From contig CAWDNZ010000005.1 of the NCBI GenBank assembly GCA_963803845.1, positions 434,001-498,000 on the forward strand: a stretch of DNA of 64,000 nt, read 5' to 3'. Of the stretch, positions 17,873 through 27,015 are shown piece after piece. This stretch comes from JABDIY01 sp963803845 (lineage in GTDB: Bacteria; Actinomycetota; Acidimicrobiia; Acidimicrobiales; SZUA-35). The notes under the pieces were generated by a model. It was not told the DNA's origin, ran no database searches, and worked only from the letters and a program-made list of their open reading frames with translations. A program made the translations under genes and the position numbers. The stretch's first letter is position 1; every line of letters starts with the position of its first letter.

Positions 17873-18655
17873 ATGACCCGACTCCGCCTCGTCTCCTACC
17901 TCGCCCCCGGCTTTCCGGCTGCTCTGTTCCAGCTCCTAGCGAAGCGTCTGGATGCGGACCTGGCGCTGATCGAAACCACGTCCGGTCCACCGCCGGGGGA
18001 AGACCCCTTCGCCGACGGAACATTCGATATCGGCTGGATCTGCTCTACGTCGTTTGTGGACTTGGCGCTTCGGGCCACCAAACCTTCGGTCGTGCTCACC
18101 GGTGTGGGGTGGACGCCAAGGGATCACGACTCGGCCGGTCGGCCCGTGTATTTCGGCGATCTCGTGGTTCGTGCCGAGTCACCGGTCTTCGGGCTCGCCG
18201 ATCTGCGAGGTGCTCGGATCGGCTGCAATGATCCGGTGAGCCTGAGCGGGCACTACGCAGTCCGCTTTGCCATCGACGATCTGGGCGAGGACCCCAACAC
18301 ATTCGCCGATCTGGGTTTCACCGGGGGTCACCACCTCTCCCTCGATGCCGTGCTGGCGGGTGACGTGGATGCGGCTGTGGTGGATTCGATCGTTCTGACG
18401 TCCCGCCGAGGTGTCGATCCGGCCATGCAGAGTCTGCGGGTAGTTCAACGCCTCGGCCCCTGGCCCGTGCAGCCATTGGTGGCCCGGGCCGATCTTCCTG
18501 GCGCCGAGATCGACGGCATTCGACAGCTGCTACTGGAATTGAACGACGATCCGATCGTCTTGGCTGCGTTGAACGACGCGGCCCTCGTTCGGTTTGTCCC
18601 CACCGCCGCCGACCACTACGGCATCGTTCGCTCCGCCATGCAGCGAGTCTCTTAA
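17873..18655 (+). CDS. PhnD/SsuA-like periplasmic-binding-fold protein
   Basis: A 260-residue protein with a type 2 periplasmic-binding fold but no signal peptide. Its text FDIGWICSTSFVDLALRATKP, then DLRGARIGCNDPVSLSGHYAVRFAI and AVLAGDVDAAVVDSIV is characteristic of PhnD-like phosphonate/sulfonate binding domains. With no export signal and no transporter nearby it may be a cytosolic sensor or orphan binding protein rather than a transport component. The ATG at 17873 lies 14 bases from TATGCT. Divergent from the glycosyltransferase with 36 bases between starts. Confidence 0.8.
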   Translation: MTRLRLVSYLAPGFPAALFQLLAKRLDADLALIETTSGPPPGEDPFADGTFDIGWICSTSFVDLALRATKPSVVLTGVGWTPRDHDSAGRPVYFGDLVVRAESPVFGLADLRGARIGCNDPVSLSGHYAVRFAIDDLGEDPNTFADLGFTGGHHLSLDAVLAGDVDAAVVDSIVLTSRRGVDPAMQSLRVVQRLGPWPVQPLVARADLPGAEIDGIRQLLLELNDDPIVLAALNDAALVRFVPTAADHYGIVRSAMQRVS

Positions 18656-18718
18656 CGCTTCTCGAAGACGGCTTCGACCCGCCCTCGGACGCGAACTGGC
18701 AGCCGCACGGTTCGCCCT

Positions 18719-18799
18719 GGTTCGAACTGACCGCCGTTGAGTTCGGTACTCGAACTTTGGAGCGGTCAAGACGGGTTCAACCGAAGTTTGGGGCGGTCA
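18719..18799 (+). repeat. Cluster of three GGNGCGGTCA motifs in intergenic DNA
   Basis: Within the 393-base gene-free gap 18656-19048, GAACTTTGGAGCGGTCA (from 18752) and GAAGTTTGGGGCGGTCA (from 18783) repeat with a 31-base period, about three helical turns. An inverted copy, TGACCGCC, lies at 18728-18735. The rest of the gap holds a short leader ORF and hairpin (see 18947 and 19007) but no larger gene. Confidence 0.55.
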
Positions 18800-18946
18800 G
18801 ATTCCCGGTGAACCGCTGGCGGCGCGCTCGAGCGTCCGTTCGCCTGGCCTGCTCAGAACTATTTCGGCGGACTGAACCGGTCGTGTGGGCTAAGGTTTGA
18901 ATAGCACCCCAAAACGGGGCGGCCGGAAGACAAGGGAGGTCCGTTC

Positions 18947-18988
18947 ATGATTGCGAATTGTGGTAGCCGACCTTCCCGTCGCGTCTGA
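18947..18988 (+). CDS. Possible 13-residue leader ORF upstream of rsgA
   Basis: MIANCGSRPSRRV, preceded at 18934-18939 by GGGAGG at ideal spacing, ends 60 bases before the rsgA ATG. It is followed by a perfect 7-bp hairpin at 19007-19022. A strong ribosome site on such a short frame, followed by a hairpin, resembles a translational attenuator, but no matching codon run (for example repeated Arg or Trp) is present beyond two adjacent Arg. Real translation is unproven. Confidence 0.35.
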   Translation: MIANCGSRPSRRV

Positions 18989-19006
18989 GCGACGTCAATT
19001 GTTCGT

Positions 19007-19022
19007 GAGGCCGTGCGGCCTC
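19007..19022 (+). terminator. Hairpin between leader ORF and rsgA (attenuator-like)
   Basis: GAGGCCG-TG-CGGCCTC, a perfect 7-bp stem with a 2-base loop (in practice a 6-bp stem with a 4-base loop), followed by GTTTCTTCC. The T content after the stem is modest, so it could be a weak terminator or a translation-control structure. Confidence 0.4.
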
Positions 19023-19048
19023 GTTTCTTCCGAAAGAAATCATCTGCA

Positions 19049-20077
19049 ATGTTTCAAGAACTCAATAACTCCTCACTGATCTCACTCGGCTGGTCAGATC
19101 GCTGGGAGCCCTACCTAGCCGAGCACGAGTCTGGTGTCGCCGGGCGAGTCCTTCGTCATGACGGCACCGCTGTTCTGGTAGCTACCGTAAACGGTTCGGC
19201 CCAGATCTTGCTTGGGCGATCGACTCCGCCGATTGCCGTGGGTGATTGGCTCGTCATCGACGGCGAGACCATCGTAAGCATCCTTCCTCGGGCCTCACTG
19301 CTGCAACGGCGCAACCCATCTACCGGCGATCCGCAACCGATAGCGGCCAATGTCGACATCGTTGGAATCGTCTGCGGCTTGGATCGTCCCGTAAACCTTG
19401 GCCGAATCCAACGCTTCACCTCATTGGCATGGGACGCCGGGGCCACACCTTTGGTGATCCTCGCAAAAGCTGATCTCGTTGAGACGACGGCCGAAAACGA
19501 GGAGGCGATCCGGCACCACGATCCGGCCGCCGAAGTTCTTGCGGTTTCGGCTACCACCAGGGCCGGCATCGCGAACCTGTTGGAACGGTGTGCCGGCCAG
19601 ACCTTGGTGTTGTTAGGCGAGTCCGGCGCCGGCAAGTCGACATTGCTCAACGCGCTTGCCGGCCAGGAGCTGAGCGGCACGGGGAGCGTGAGACGGGGCG
19701 ATCACAAAGGTCGGCACACCACGACCGCCCGCCAGCTGTATTTGTTGGAGGGCGACTGTTGCTTGATCGATACTCCCGGTGTGCGGGAGGTCGGCATCCA
19801 GACCGACGTTGCCACTATCGACAGCGGCTTCGACGACATTGCAGAGCTGGCTCTGGGCTGTCGATTCACCGATTGCGGTCATGGCAGCGAACCGGGTTGT
19901 GATGTGCAAGCGGCCGTGGCCGACGGCCGCTTGTCCGCAGAACGTTTCGAGTCATGGGGCCGACTGCGACGCGAAGCGGCATGGGCGGAACTACGCGCTG
20001 ACCCCGCTGCCCACCGCCAGGCGAACCGCCAACTCGGTCGTATCTACCGAGAGGCCAAACGATCGAAACGACCGTAG
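19049..20077 (+). CDS. rsgA: Ribosome small subunit-dependent GTPase A
   Basis: A 342-residue circularly permuted GTPase that helps late 30S assembly. Order: N-terminal OB fold (residues 25-90), then G4/G5-type text (LAKADL), the P-loop GESGAGKSTLLN after it, the switch region GRHTTT, and DTPGV. The C-terminal zinc motif is CRFTDCGHGSEPGC. The order G4-G1-G3 is the permutation that defines the family. I chose ATG 19049 (MFQELNN) with GAAAG upstream. The frame extends to 19013 but that start falls inside a hairpin. Confidence 0.95.
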   Translation: MFQELNNSSLISLGWSDRWEPYLAEHESGVAGRVLRHDGTAVLVATVNGSAQILLGRSTPPIAVGDWLVIDGETIVSILPRASLLQRRNPSTGDPQPIAANVDIVGIVCGLDRPVNLGRIQRFTSLAWDAGATPLVILAKADLVETTAENEEAIRHHDPAAEVLAVSATTRAGIANLLERCAGQTLVLLGESGAGKSTLLNALAGQELSGTGSVRRGDHKGRHTTTARQLYLLEGDCCLIDTPGVREVGIQTDVATIDSGFDDIAELALGCRFTDCGHGSEPGCDVQAAVADGRLSAERFESWGRLRREAAWAELRADPAAHRQANRQLGRIYREAKRSKRP

Positions 20078-20084
20078 GTGTCAA

Positions 20085-20275
20085 CCCGGCCGCTGGAAGG
20101 TTCGGGTGGTGGCCAGGTGGCCGCTCGGAGGTTCGAAATCCGATGGTTGGGGCGGCCAGCTTCGACCCGGCCGCTGGAAGGTTCGGGTGGTGGCCAGGTG
20201 GCCGCTCGGAGGTTCGAAATCCGATGGTTGGGGCGGCCGAGTAGGCGAGAGTCGATGGTTGGGGCGGCCAGCTTC
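20085..20275. repeat. Tandem repeat: two exact 73-bp copies (81-bp period) plus a partial third
   Basis: Bases 20085-20157 and 20166-20238 are identical (73 bases), separated by AGCTTCGA. The tail of the unit (CGATGGTTGGGGCGGCC) recurs at 20253 with AGCTTC after it. The array lies between the convergent ends of rsgA and the TIGR03084-like gene. Inside each unit GGTTCGGGTGG and GGTTGGGGCGGCC echo the GTTTGGGGCGGTCA motif on the other side of rsgA (18783-18799). Open frames across it are repeat by-products. Confidence 0.9.
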
Positions 20276-20296
20276 AGCCGACTGCAAGTGGCTCCT

Positions 20297-21067
20297 TCAG
20301 GTGGCCGGGCCGGCGAATGCTTGGGCGATCTTGAGCCAGTCCATGGCGATCGGCGTGGCCACTAGGGCGGTGTCGCTCACCTTGCGACGCTGGGTCACTA
20401 CCAGGCAGAACTCCTCGGCCGAACCGGAGACCTCCTCATCGGCATCGTCGGGCCCGAACGTCCATTTCTGGCCCGAAGGCGCGTCCAGTGTCACGCGCAC
20501 CGGTTCAGTGGGCACCTCGAGGCCCCGATTTGCATAGCTCCACCCGCGGGTGATGTACCCGAGCTGGGCGATGTGGCGAATCCGGTCGGTCGCGGGCCGG
20601 GTTGCGCCAACGGCATCAACGATGTCTTGACCATGAGCCCAGCACTCCATCAGTCTTGCGGTGAGGAATGACTTGGACCCCATCGACGGCCCGTACCACA
20701 CCACTCGTGTGTCGTTCCCCAGCGTGCTGGCGGCGGAGGAAAGCTCGAGCCGCTTGGCCCGCCAGTGGGCCAGCAGTTCCGAAGGAGTTTGGTGTGCATA
20801 GGCACCAACTGTCAGGGCTTCAATCGCCAGCGGGCCTTCGTCGATATGGGAGAACAGTTCGCTGGCCGACGCTTTGAAAGCCTCGGGTTCGGTGATGGCC
20901 AACGCTGCGGTGCTATCGAAGTAGGCGAGGTGGGCGATCTGATCTCGCACCGCCCAACGAGCGCTGGCGGTGGCGATCTCCCACGCCTCCGTCGACAGGC
21001 CGGCCACAACAGCATCAAGCGCTTGCTGCTCAGCTTGAAGGTCCGCCAGAACTTCGGTGACGTCCAT
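20297..21067 (-). CDS. TIGR03084-like / maleylpyruvate isomerase-fold protein
   Basis: A 256-residue protein of the DinB-like four-helix family close to actinobacterial TIGR03084. It begins MDVTEVLADLQAEQQALDAV, then RWAVRDQIAHLAYFD (the His-bearing helix, residues about 39-53), and later MECWAHGQDIVDAVG (second metal His). Proteins of this fold use a three-His metal site and mycothiol in some cases; the role of this subgroup is not known. ATG 21067 has GGAGA nine bases upstream. The frame runs on to 21187 but without a site. It overlaps the divergent carboxylase promoter region. Confidence 0.8.
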   Translation of the reverse strand: MDVTEVLADLQAEQQALDAVVAGLSTEAWEIATASARWAVRDQIAHLAYFDSTAALAITEPEAFKASASELFSHIDEGPLAIEALTVGAYAHQTPSELLAHWRAKRLELSSAASTLGNDTRVVWYGPSMGSKSFLTARLMECWAHGQDIVDAVGATRPATDRIRHIAQLGYITRGWSYANRGLEVPTEPVRVTLDAPSGQKWTFGPDDADEEVSGSAEEFCLVVTQRRKVSDTALVATPIAMDWLKIAQAFAGPAT

Positions 21068-21155
21068 GTGTGCTCTCCGTTCGTTCTCCCTGAGGAGGTG
21101 GCCAGGTGCGCGGTACTGTTTGCGGCCTGACAGTACCGTAGCTAGCTTGGGGACT

Positions 21156-22763
21156 GTGAGCAAGATTGGGACACCCCTGGCCAGCAAGCTCGACCCTCGC
21201 TCGGAAAGCTTTCAGCAGAATGCCGATGCCATGGCCCACCTGTGGGCCGAGGTGGCCGAGCAATTGGCCAGCGTTCCTGGCATCGGTGGCGAGCGGTATG
21301 TGGACCGACATCGCAAACGCGACAAGATGCTGGCGCGGGAACGCATCGAAATGCTGGTGGACCCCCACACCCCCTTTCTGGAACTGAGCCCACTGGCTGG
21401 GTGGGGCACACAGGATCCTGTGGGGGTCGGCATCGCCAATGGCATCGGCGTGGTGGAGGGAGTCGAGTGCGCAATCACCGGGACGGACATGACCTACCGG
21501 GGCGGCTCCATGAACCCGTCTTCGGTAACGAAGGGACAGCGTTTCCACGAGATCGTACGGGAGAACCGCCTCCCGCTGATCGTGCTGAACGAATCCGCCG
21601 GAGCCGATCTGCCCCGCCAGGCCGACATCTTTGTTCGCGGCGGCGAGTCGTTTCGGAATCTCACCCAGATGTCGAAGCTCGGGATTCCCAGCATCACGGT
21701 GGCCTTCGGACCAAACACTGCGGGCGGGGCTTACACACCGGGCATGAGCGATTACACCGTGTTCGTGAAAGAGCGGGGCACTGCGTATCTGGGAGGTCCG
21801 CCGTTGGTGAAGATGGCGATCGATGAGATCGTTGATGAGGAGACGCTTGGCGGTGCGGAGATGCACTCCCGGGTCAGCGGCCTGTCGGACTATATGGCTG
21901 CCGACGAGCTAGACGGTCTGCGTCACGTGCGGCAAATCGTCCGCCATCTGCGCTGGCAGAAACTGGGCCCCGGCCCAACCGAACCCGACGATCCGCCAAT
22001 GTTCGATCCTGCCGAGCTGACGGGCTGCGCATCGGCGGACGTCCGGATTCCGTTCGAGATTCGCGAGGTCTATGCCCGGGTGCTGGACGGGAGTCGGTTC
22101 GAGGAATTCAAGCCGCTCTATGGTGACAAGCTCGTCTGCGGCTGGGGATCGATTCATGGGTTCCCGGTGGGCGTGCTCGGAAACAACGGGATCCTCTTCT
22201 CTGAAGAGGCTGCCAAAGGAGCCCAGTTCATTCAGCTCTGCAATCGCACCAGCACGCCGTTGGTGTTCATGCACAACATCACCGGCTTCATGGTGGGCTC
22301 GGCTGCTGAACAGGGCGGCATCATCCGCAACGGTGCCAAGCTCATCAATGCCGTAGCAAATAGCACCGTGCCGCACTTCAACCTCATGGTGGGGGCCAGT
22401 TACGGAGCGGGCAACTACGGCATGGCCGGCAAGGCTTACAACCCCCGGTTCATCTTCTCCTGGCCCAATCATCGGATCGCGGTTATGGGCCCGAAACAGT
22501 TGGCTGGGGTCATGGACATTGTTGCCCGAAACGCCGCCGCCGGTAGGGGGATAGAGGTGGACGAGGAGAAGCTGCTCGCTCAGACCACCGCACTGGAGAA
22601 TCAGATCGAAACCGAATCGACGGCGTTGTATTCGACGGGTCGGATCTGGGACGACGGGATCATCCACCCCGCCGACAGCAGAACCGTGCTGGGCATGGCG
22701 CTGTCGGCCGCCCACAGCAATCAGATTGTGGGCGCCACCGAGTACGGCGTCTGGAGGCACTGA
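21156..22763 (+). CDS. Acyl-CoA carboxylase carboxyltransferase (beta) subunit
   Basis: A 535-residue carboxyltransferase of the methylcrotonyl/propionyl/geranyl-CoA carboxylase class. It moves CO2 from biotin to an acyl-CoA. Crotonase-like halves are visible: an N-domain with ITGTDMTYRGGSMNPSSVTKGQR and GGAYTPGMSDYTVFVKERGTAYLGGPPLVK, and a C-domain with GVLGNNGILFSEEAAKGAQFI and MVGASYGAGNYGMAG. The gene follows TAGCTT by seven bases to a GTG start. The overall text is closest in style to methylcrotonyl-CoA or geranyl-CoA carboxylases. The AtuA-like neighbour favours a branched or terpenoid substrate. It is coupled to the next gene by TGATG. Confidence 0.92.
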   Translation: MSKIGTPLASKLDPRSESFQQNADAMAHLWAEVAEQLASVPGIGGERYVDRHRKRDKMLARERIEMLVDPHTPFLELSPLAGWGTQDPVGVGIANGIGVVEGVECAITGTDMTYRGGSMNPSSVTKGQRFHEIVRENRLPLIVLNESAGADLPRQADIFVRGGESFRNLTQMSKLGIPSITVAFGPNTAGGAYTPGMSDYTVFVKERGTAYLGGPPLVKMAIDEIVDEETLGGAEMHSRVSGLSDYMAADELDGLRHVRQIVRHLRWQKLGPGPTEPDDPPMFDPAELTGCASADVRIPFEIREVYARVLDGSRFEEFKPLYGDKLVCGWGSIHGFPVGVLGNNGILFSEEAAKGAQFIQLCNRTSTPLVFMHNITGFMVGSAAEQGGIIRNGAKLINAVANSTVPHFNLMVGASYGAGNYGMAGKAYNPRFIFSWPNHRIAVMGPKQLAGVMDIVARNAAAGRGIEVDEEKLLAQTTALENQIETESTALYSTGRIWDDGIIHPADSRTVLGMALSAAHSNQIVGATEYGVWRH

Positions 22764-24823
22764 TGACCCAGTCGTCCGAGAACACAGCGCCATCGAACAC
22801 GACACCCAAAAACGCAGTGGCCCCGGCCAACCGCCGAATCAGCAGACTTCTCATTGCCAATCGGGGCGAGATCGCAGTTCGGATCGCCCGAACGGCGCGC
22901 CGATTGGGGATCGGCGCTGTGGGTGTCTATTCCGAAACCGATGCTCGCGCGGTCCACACCGATGCGATGGATGTGGCGGTGGCTCTCGGCGGACAGACGG
23001 CGGCCGAGTCCTATCTCCGGGGTGATGCGATCATCGCCGCCGCACTCGACACCGACTGCGACGCCATCCACCCGGGTTACGGGTTCCTGGCCGAGAACGC
23101 CGACTTTGCCCAACAGGTCATCGACGCCGGCATCGTCTGGGTGGGGCCCACGCCTGACCAGATCCGAATACTCGGCGACAAGGTTGCCGCAAAGCGGGCC
23201 GCCATCGCCGCCGGCGTGCCGACCACCGAGATCACCGAAGTCGCTCCGGGTTCCATTCCGGATGGGATACCCATGCCGGCATTGGTGAAAGCAGCGGCGG
23301 GCGGGGGAGGGCGAGGCATGCGAGTAGTCCGCTCGCCAGAAGAAATGGCCAATGCTGTGGACGCGGCCGCTCGTGAGGCGCAGGCCGCATTCGGGGACAG
23401 CACCGTGTTCGTGGAGCCGTACATCGAGAACGGCCGTCATGTAGAGGTACAGATCATTGGCGACGTCTTTGGCAATGTGATTCATCTGGGGGAGCGTGAG
23501 TGTTCGATCCAGCGCCGGAATCAGAAAGTGGTCGAGGAGGCCCCGTCTGCCGGAATCACCGATGAAACCCGGCAGGTGCTACTGGCCGGGGCGGTGGCGC
23601 TGGCACAAAGTGTTGGCTATCAGAATGCTGGCACTGTGGAGTTCTTGGTGGGGGCAGACGGGACGATCACGTTCCTGGAGGTCAACACCCGCCTGCAGGT
23701 TGAGCACCCCGTCACCGAGGCCGTCACGGGACTGGACCTGGTGGAATTGCAGTTGAGCGTTGCCGCTGGGGGCTCGCTGCCCATTGCCCAGGGAGATGTT
23801 TTGATCACCGGACACGCCATCGAGGCTCGGCTCGTGGCCGAGGACCCGACCGCCGGTTGGATTCCCTCCACCGGGGCGATCACTCTGTTCCACATTCCCG
23901 GCGACGTGCGGCTGGATACCGGTTTCCGTGCCGGTTCGGAGGTCTCGGAATACTACGACTCGCTCCTCGCCAAAGTCGTCGCCCATCGCGGTTCACGAAG
24001 TGAGGCCGCGGCGGTGCTGGCGAGGTCGCTCCGCACAACCCAGGTGGTCGGCGTATCCACAAATGCGAATATGTTGGCTGCAGTGCTTGCGGAGGCCGAC
24101 TTTCTAGCTGCCAAGACACCAACGTCGTATCTCTCCGATCATCCCGAAGTGGAAGCCGATACGGGACCAACCGGCGACGACCACCTGGCACTCTTGCTCG
24201 GGGCGGTGTTTGCGTGCGAGTTCTCCGCTCGTGTTGAGGACCGTGTCACCGGGTTCGCACCGTCGGGCTGGCGGAATCTGTTCACAACCGGTCAGCGCCA
24301 AGGATGGAGCCACCTCGGTGATGTGACCCGCACAGAAGTGCGTATGGGTCATGATGCCGCCGACGTCTTGGTGGGCAACTGGCCGACCGCCGCTGACGAT
24401 GGGAGCCTGGGTGAAGACACCCGTCGACGAGTGGCGGTCCAACTTCTCGGACGGGGTCCAGAGCATCAAGTGATCGAGATCGATGGCGTTCGAGTGAGGG
24501 TGGAGACCGTTGTGCACGACGATTCCGTGCACTGTCGGTCGGCGGCCGGTGTTGCCTCGTTCTCGCTCGTGCCGAGGTTTGAGGTTCATCGCGCCATTGG
24601 TCTGGGGGCGGGTCCGGTCTGTCCACTGCCGGGCACCGTGATCGCCGTGCATACGAACGTAGGCGAGCAGGTGATCGAAGGCCAGATACTGATGGTGGTG
24701 GAAGCCATGAAGATGGAGCACCAGATCACTGCGGGCTCCGACGGCATCGTGGCCGAAGTCCGTTTCGCCGTCGGCGACCGAGTCGCCCAGGGCGACCTGC
24801 TCGTAAAGGTGACCAGCCCATGA
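22763..24823 (+). CDS. Acyl-CoA carboxylase biotin carboxylase + biotin carrier (alpha) subunit
   Basis: A 686-residue alpha subunit. The biotin carboxylase ATP-grasp domain begins RLLIANRGEIAVRIARTARRLG near residue 30 and has the glycine-rich loop KAAAGGGGRGMRVV (about 172-185), HLGERECSIQRRNQKVVEE and FLEVNTRLQVEHPVTE. A BT (linker) domain follows, and the C-terminal biotinyl domain carries VVEAMKMEH (near 645-653), whose Lys takes biotin. Together with the preceding beta subunit it is a full carboxylase. The first 30 residues are low-complexity, and MSR-type starts farther in are absent, so the TGATG-coupled start is kept. Confidence 0.94.
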   Translation: MTQSSENTAPSNTTPKNAVAPANRRISRLLIANRGEIAVRIARTARRLGIGAVGVYSETDARAVHTDAMDVAVALGGQTAAESYLRGDAIIAAALDTDCDAIHPGYGFLAENADFAQQVIDAGIVWVGPTPDQIRILGDKVAAKRAAIAAGVPTTEITEVAPGSIPDGIPMPALVKAAAGGGGRGMRVVRSPEEMANAVDAAAREAQAAFGDSTVFVEPYIENGRHVEVQIIGDVFGNVIHLGERECSIQRRNQKVVEEAPSAGITDETRQVLLAGAVALAQSVGYQNAGTVEFLVGADGTITFLEVNTRLQVEHPVTEAVTGLDLVELQLSVAAGGSLPIAQGDVLITGHAIEARLVAEDPTAGWIPSTGAITLFHIPGDVRLDTGFRAGSEVSEYYDSLLAKVVAHRGSRSEAAAVLARSLRTTQVVGVSTNANMLAAVLAEADFLAAKTPTSYLSDHPEVEADTGPTGDDHLALLLGAVFACEFSARVEDRVTGFAPSGWRNLFTTGQRQGWSHLGDVTRTEVRMGHDAADVLVGNWPTAADDGSLGEDTRRRVAVQLLGRGPEHQVIEIDGVRVRVETVVHDDSVHCRSAAGVASFSLVPRFEVHRAIGLGAGPVCPLPGTVIAVHTNVGEQVIEGQILMVVEAMKMEHQITAGSDGIVAEVRFAVGDRVAQGDLLVKVTSP

Positions 24824-25036
24824 GTGAGCCAAAGCTTCGTTGGCGGTCCCACGAGCCTGCGGCGCCATGGGAGCTGGCTTCACGATTGCTGTCCCTCCGG
24901 GGGGCGTTCCGCCGGCCACGCAGGCCTCGCCTGCCCGGCGCTTCAATAAGTGCATTGGCCGGTTCACCTCGGACTGCTCCACGGGCCACATCCCTCCGGG
25001 AGGCTCGTGCAATGCGTCCAAAGTTGCGGTCGCGTT
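24824..25036. repeat. 213-base intra-operon gap holding two palindromic elements
   Basis: Minus-strand orientation: one ~50-base element (24886-24937) reads GGGCAGGCGAGGCCTGCGTG...CCCCCCGGAGGGACAGCA, nearly the same as 33306-33352. A second core, CTCCCGGAGGGA, lies at 25002-24991. The gap separates two genes that in this operon style should almost touch, suggesting insertion. A 74-codon frame across it is composed of repeat text and is not called. Confidence 0.75.
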
Positions 25037-26805
25037 ATGCCTGAAATTCGTATCGCCAATTGCAGCGGGTTCTTCGGAGACCGGCCGTCCGGCGCCAGAG
25101 AGATGGTGGAGGGCGGGCCGATCGATGTCCTCACCGGTGATTGGCTTGCCGAGCTCACCATGTTGATTCTCAGCCGGATCCGGGCCAAGCGACCGGGTTC
25201 GAAGGGTATGCCCGAACGTTCGTCACCCAGATGGAAGAGGTGATGGGAACGTGTCTGGATCGCGGCATCAAGGTGGTGTCCAACGCTGGGGGACTGGATC
25301 CCGAAGGATGTGCCGAGGCGGTTGCCACTGTGGCTGCGAAGCTCGGCCTCAACCCGACTATCGCATATGTGACTGGCGATGACCTTCTGCCCCGAATGGA
25401 TGAACTGGCAGCACAGTTGCAGCCGTTCGATCACCGCACCAGCCTTGGCGACCTCGACGACTACGTAACCGCCAACGCCTACTTGGGGTGCTGGGGAATC
25501 GTTGAAGCGTTGACGGCGGGAGCGGACATCGTGGTCACCGGTCGGGTCACCGATGCGGCAGTGACCTGTGGGCCAGCGGCCTGGTTTCACGGTTGGACCC
25601 CAACTGACCTCGATCGGTTGGCTGGTGCCGTGGTGGCCGGTCATGTGATCGAGTGCAGCGCCCAGGCGACGGGCGGCAACTACTCGTTCTTCTCCGAGAT
25701 CAAGAATCTCGATCCAAGGCTGGGGTTTCCGTGGGCGGCGATTGCGGCAGACGGCACCAGCGTGATCGGGAAACACGACAACACCGGGGGAGAGGTGAAC
25801 ATCGGGACCGTCACCAGTCAACTGCTCTACGAGATCGGTGGCCCGGAGTATCTGGGGCCGGACGTGACGGCCCGGTTCGACACGATTGAACTGGAGCAGC
25901 AGGGCCCGGACAGGGTTCGGATCAGTGGGGTGAAAGGTAGCCCATCGCCTGCAACGCTGAAGGTGGCCATGAATCAGATGGGCGGCTACCGGAACTCCTT
26001 TGCGGTGGCTCTCACCGGCTTGGACATCGAAGCAAAAGCTGCGTTCGCCGAGGCGGCATTCTGGGATGCTTCACCGCTCGCGACCGGAGGACTTCTCCTC
26101 CATCACATCAACGGTTGTTCGCACGGACAAGCCGGATCCCGCCTCACAGGAGGAAGCCACGGCGTGGTGGCGCTTGACGGTGAAGGACCCGGACCAGAAC
26201 AAGGTTGGCCGAGCCTTCAGCGATGCCATGATCCACACAGCGCTCGCCAGCATTCCTGGCATGTACTCGGCAGGCGGCGGCCCAACCGGTGCCGGTCCCT
26301 ATGGGGTGTACCGTCCCGGTTTGATCCCTGCCGACCGGGTGGATCAGTCCGTTCACGTTCTGGGCGGCGCTTCGTGGGTGGTGCCGCCAACCGACCGACG
26401 GGCCCGCCCCCAACCCCGTTCGAGCCCCACGACCTCTCGGGTGCTCGATCGCTAGAAGACTTTGGCCCCACCGAGCGCCATCCACTCGGAATCTTGGTGG
26501 GTGCCCGATCCGGCGACAAGGGCGGCAATGCCAACCTGGGTGTGTTCGTCCGGTCGGCGGCGCAATGGGAATGGCTGGAAGCTTTCCTGTCCGTCGAGCG
26601 GCTCCGGTCCCTTCTGCCGGAGACGTCGCCTCTAGAGATCGAGCGTCATCGTTTTCCCAACCTCTGGTCGCTGAACTTCTTGATCTACGGCCTCCTGGAG
26701 GAAGGGGTGGCGGCCTCCACCCGATCCGACGCCCAGGCCAAGGCCCTCGGCGAATGGTTGCGCGCCCGCGTGGTCGATGTGCCGACCGAGTTGATTCCGC
26801 GCTAA
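25037..26805 (+). pseudogene. Acyclic terpene utilisation AtuA-like (DUF1446) protein, three frameshifts
   Basis: The conserved text is complete but spread over two frames. PEIRIANCSGFFGDRPSGAREMVEGG and IDVLTGDWLAELTMLILS start in one frame (ATG 25037). A single missing base near 25197 moves to GFEGYARTFV...VSNAGGLDPEG. Around 26060-26115 it moves back for VVRTDKPDPAS...VGRAFSDAMIHTALASIPG...YGVYRPGLIPADRV. Between about 26395 and 26455 it moves again for the C-terminal HPLGILVGARSGDKGGNANLG. The family is essential in Pseudomonas citronellol/geraniol use but its reaction is unknown. Position after an acyl-CoA carboxylase matches atu-type clusters. Three shifts may be decay, but indel errors elsewhere in this sequence make an intact original gene plausible. 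Confidence 0.8.
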
Positions 26806-27015
26806 TCGGTTTGCCGCGCCGCGAGTAGGGGAAATGTAACAATCTTCCCGAATGGTGGGAAAAGCCAGCACACCGCACCCGACCAAGAAGACAATTGCAA
26901 GGTTTTCGCTAGTCAGAAGTACCTACGCGTGGCAAAGGTCACTCCCGTCTTCTAGTGTGCTGGTCACGCATGGCCGTGCACAAAGCTCGCGCCACTCAGC
27001 TAGGGAGACCTAATA

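Noticed and set aside
20133..20146. GGTTCGAAATCC resembling a tRNA T-loop
   Set aside because: The flanks cannot form the T stem and no acceptor or anticodon arm is present; it lies in the tandem repeat.
20085..20275. Possible CRISPR array
   Set aside because: Repeats are 73 bp with 8-bp junctions, only two full copies, no spacers and no cas genes.
20078..20365. 95-codon frame following rsgA
   Set aside because: Encodes the 73-bp repeat twice in a row; a by-product of tandem duplication.
24820..25044. 74-codon frame coupled by ATGA to the biotin carboxylase subunit
   Set aside because: Most of it is palindromic-element sequence and it overlaps the AtuA start; no conserved text.
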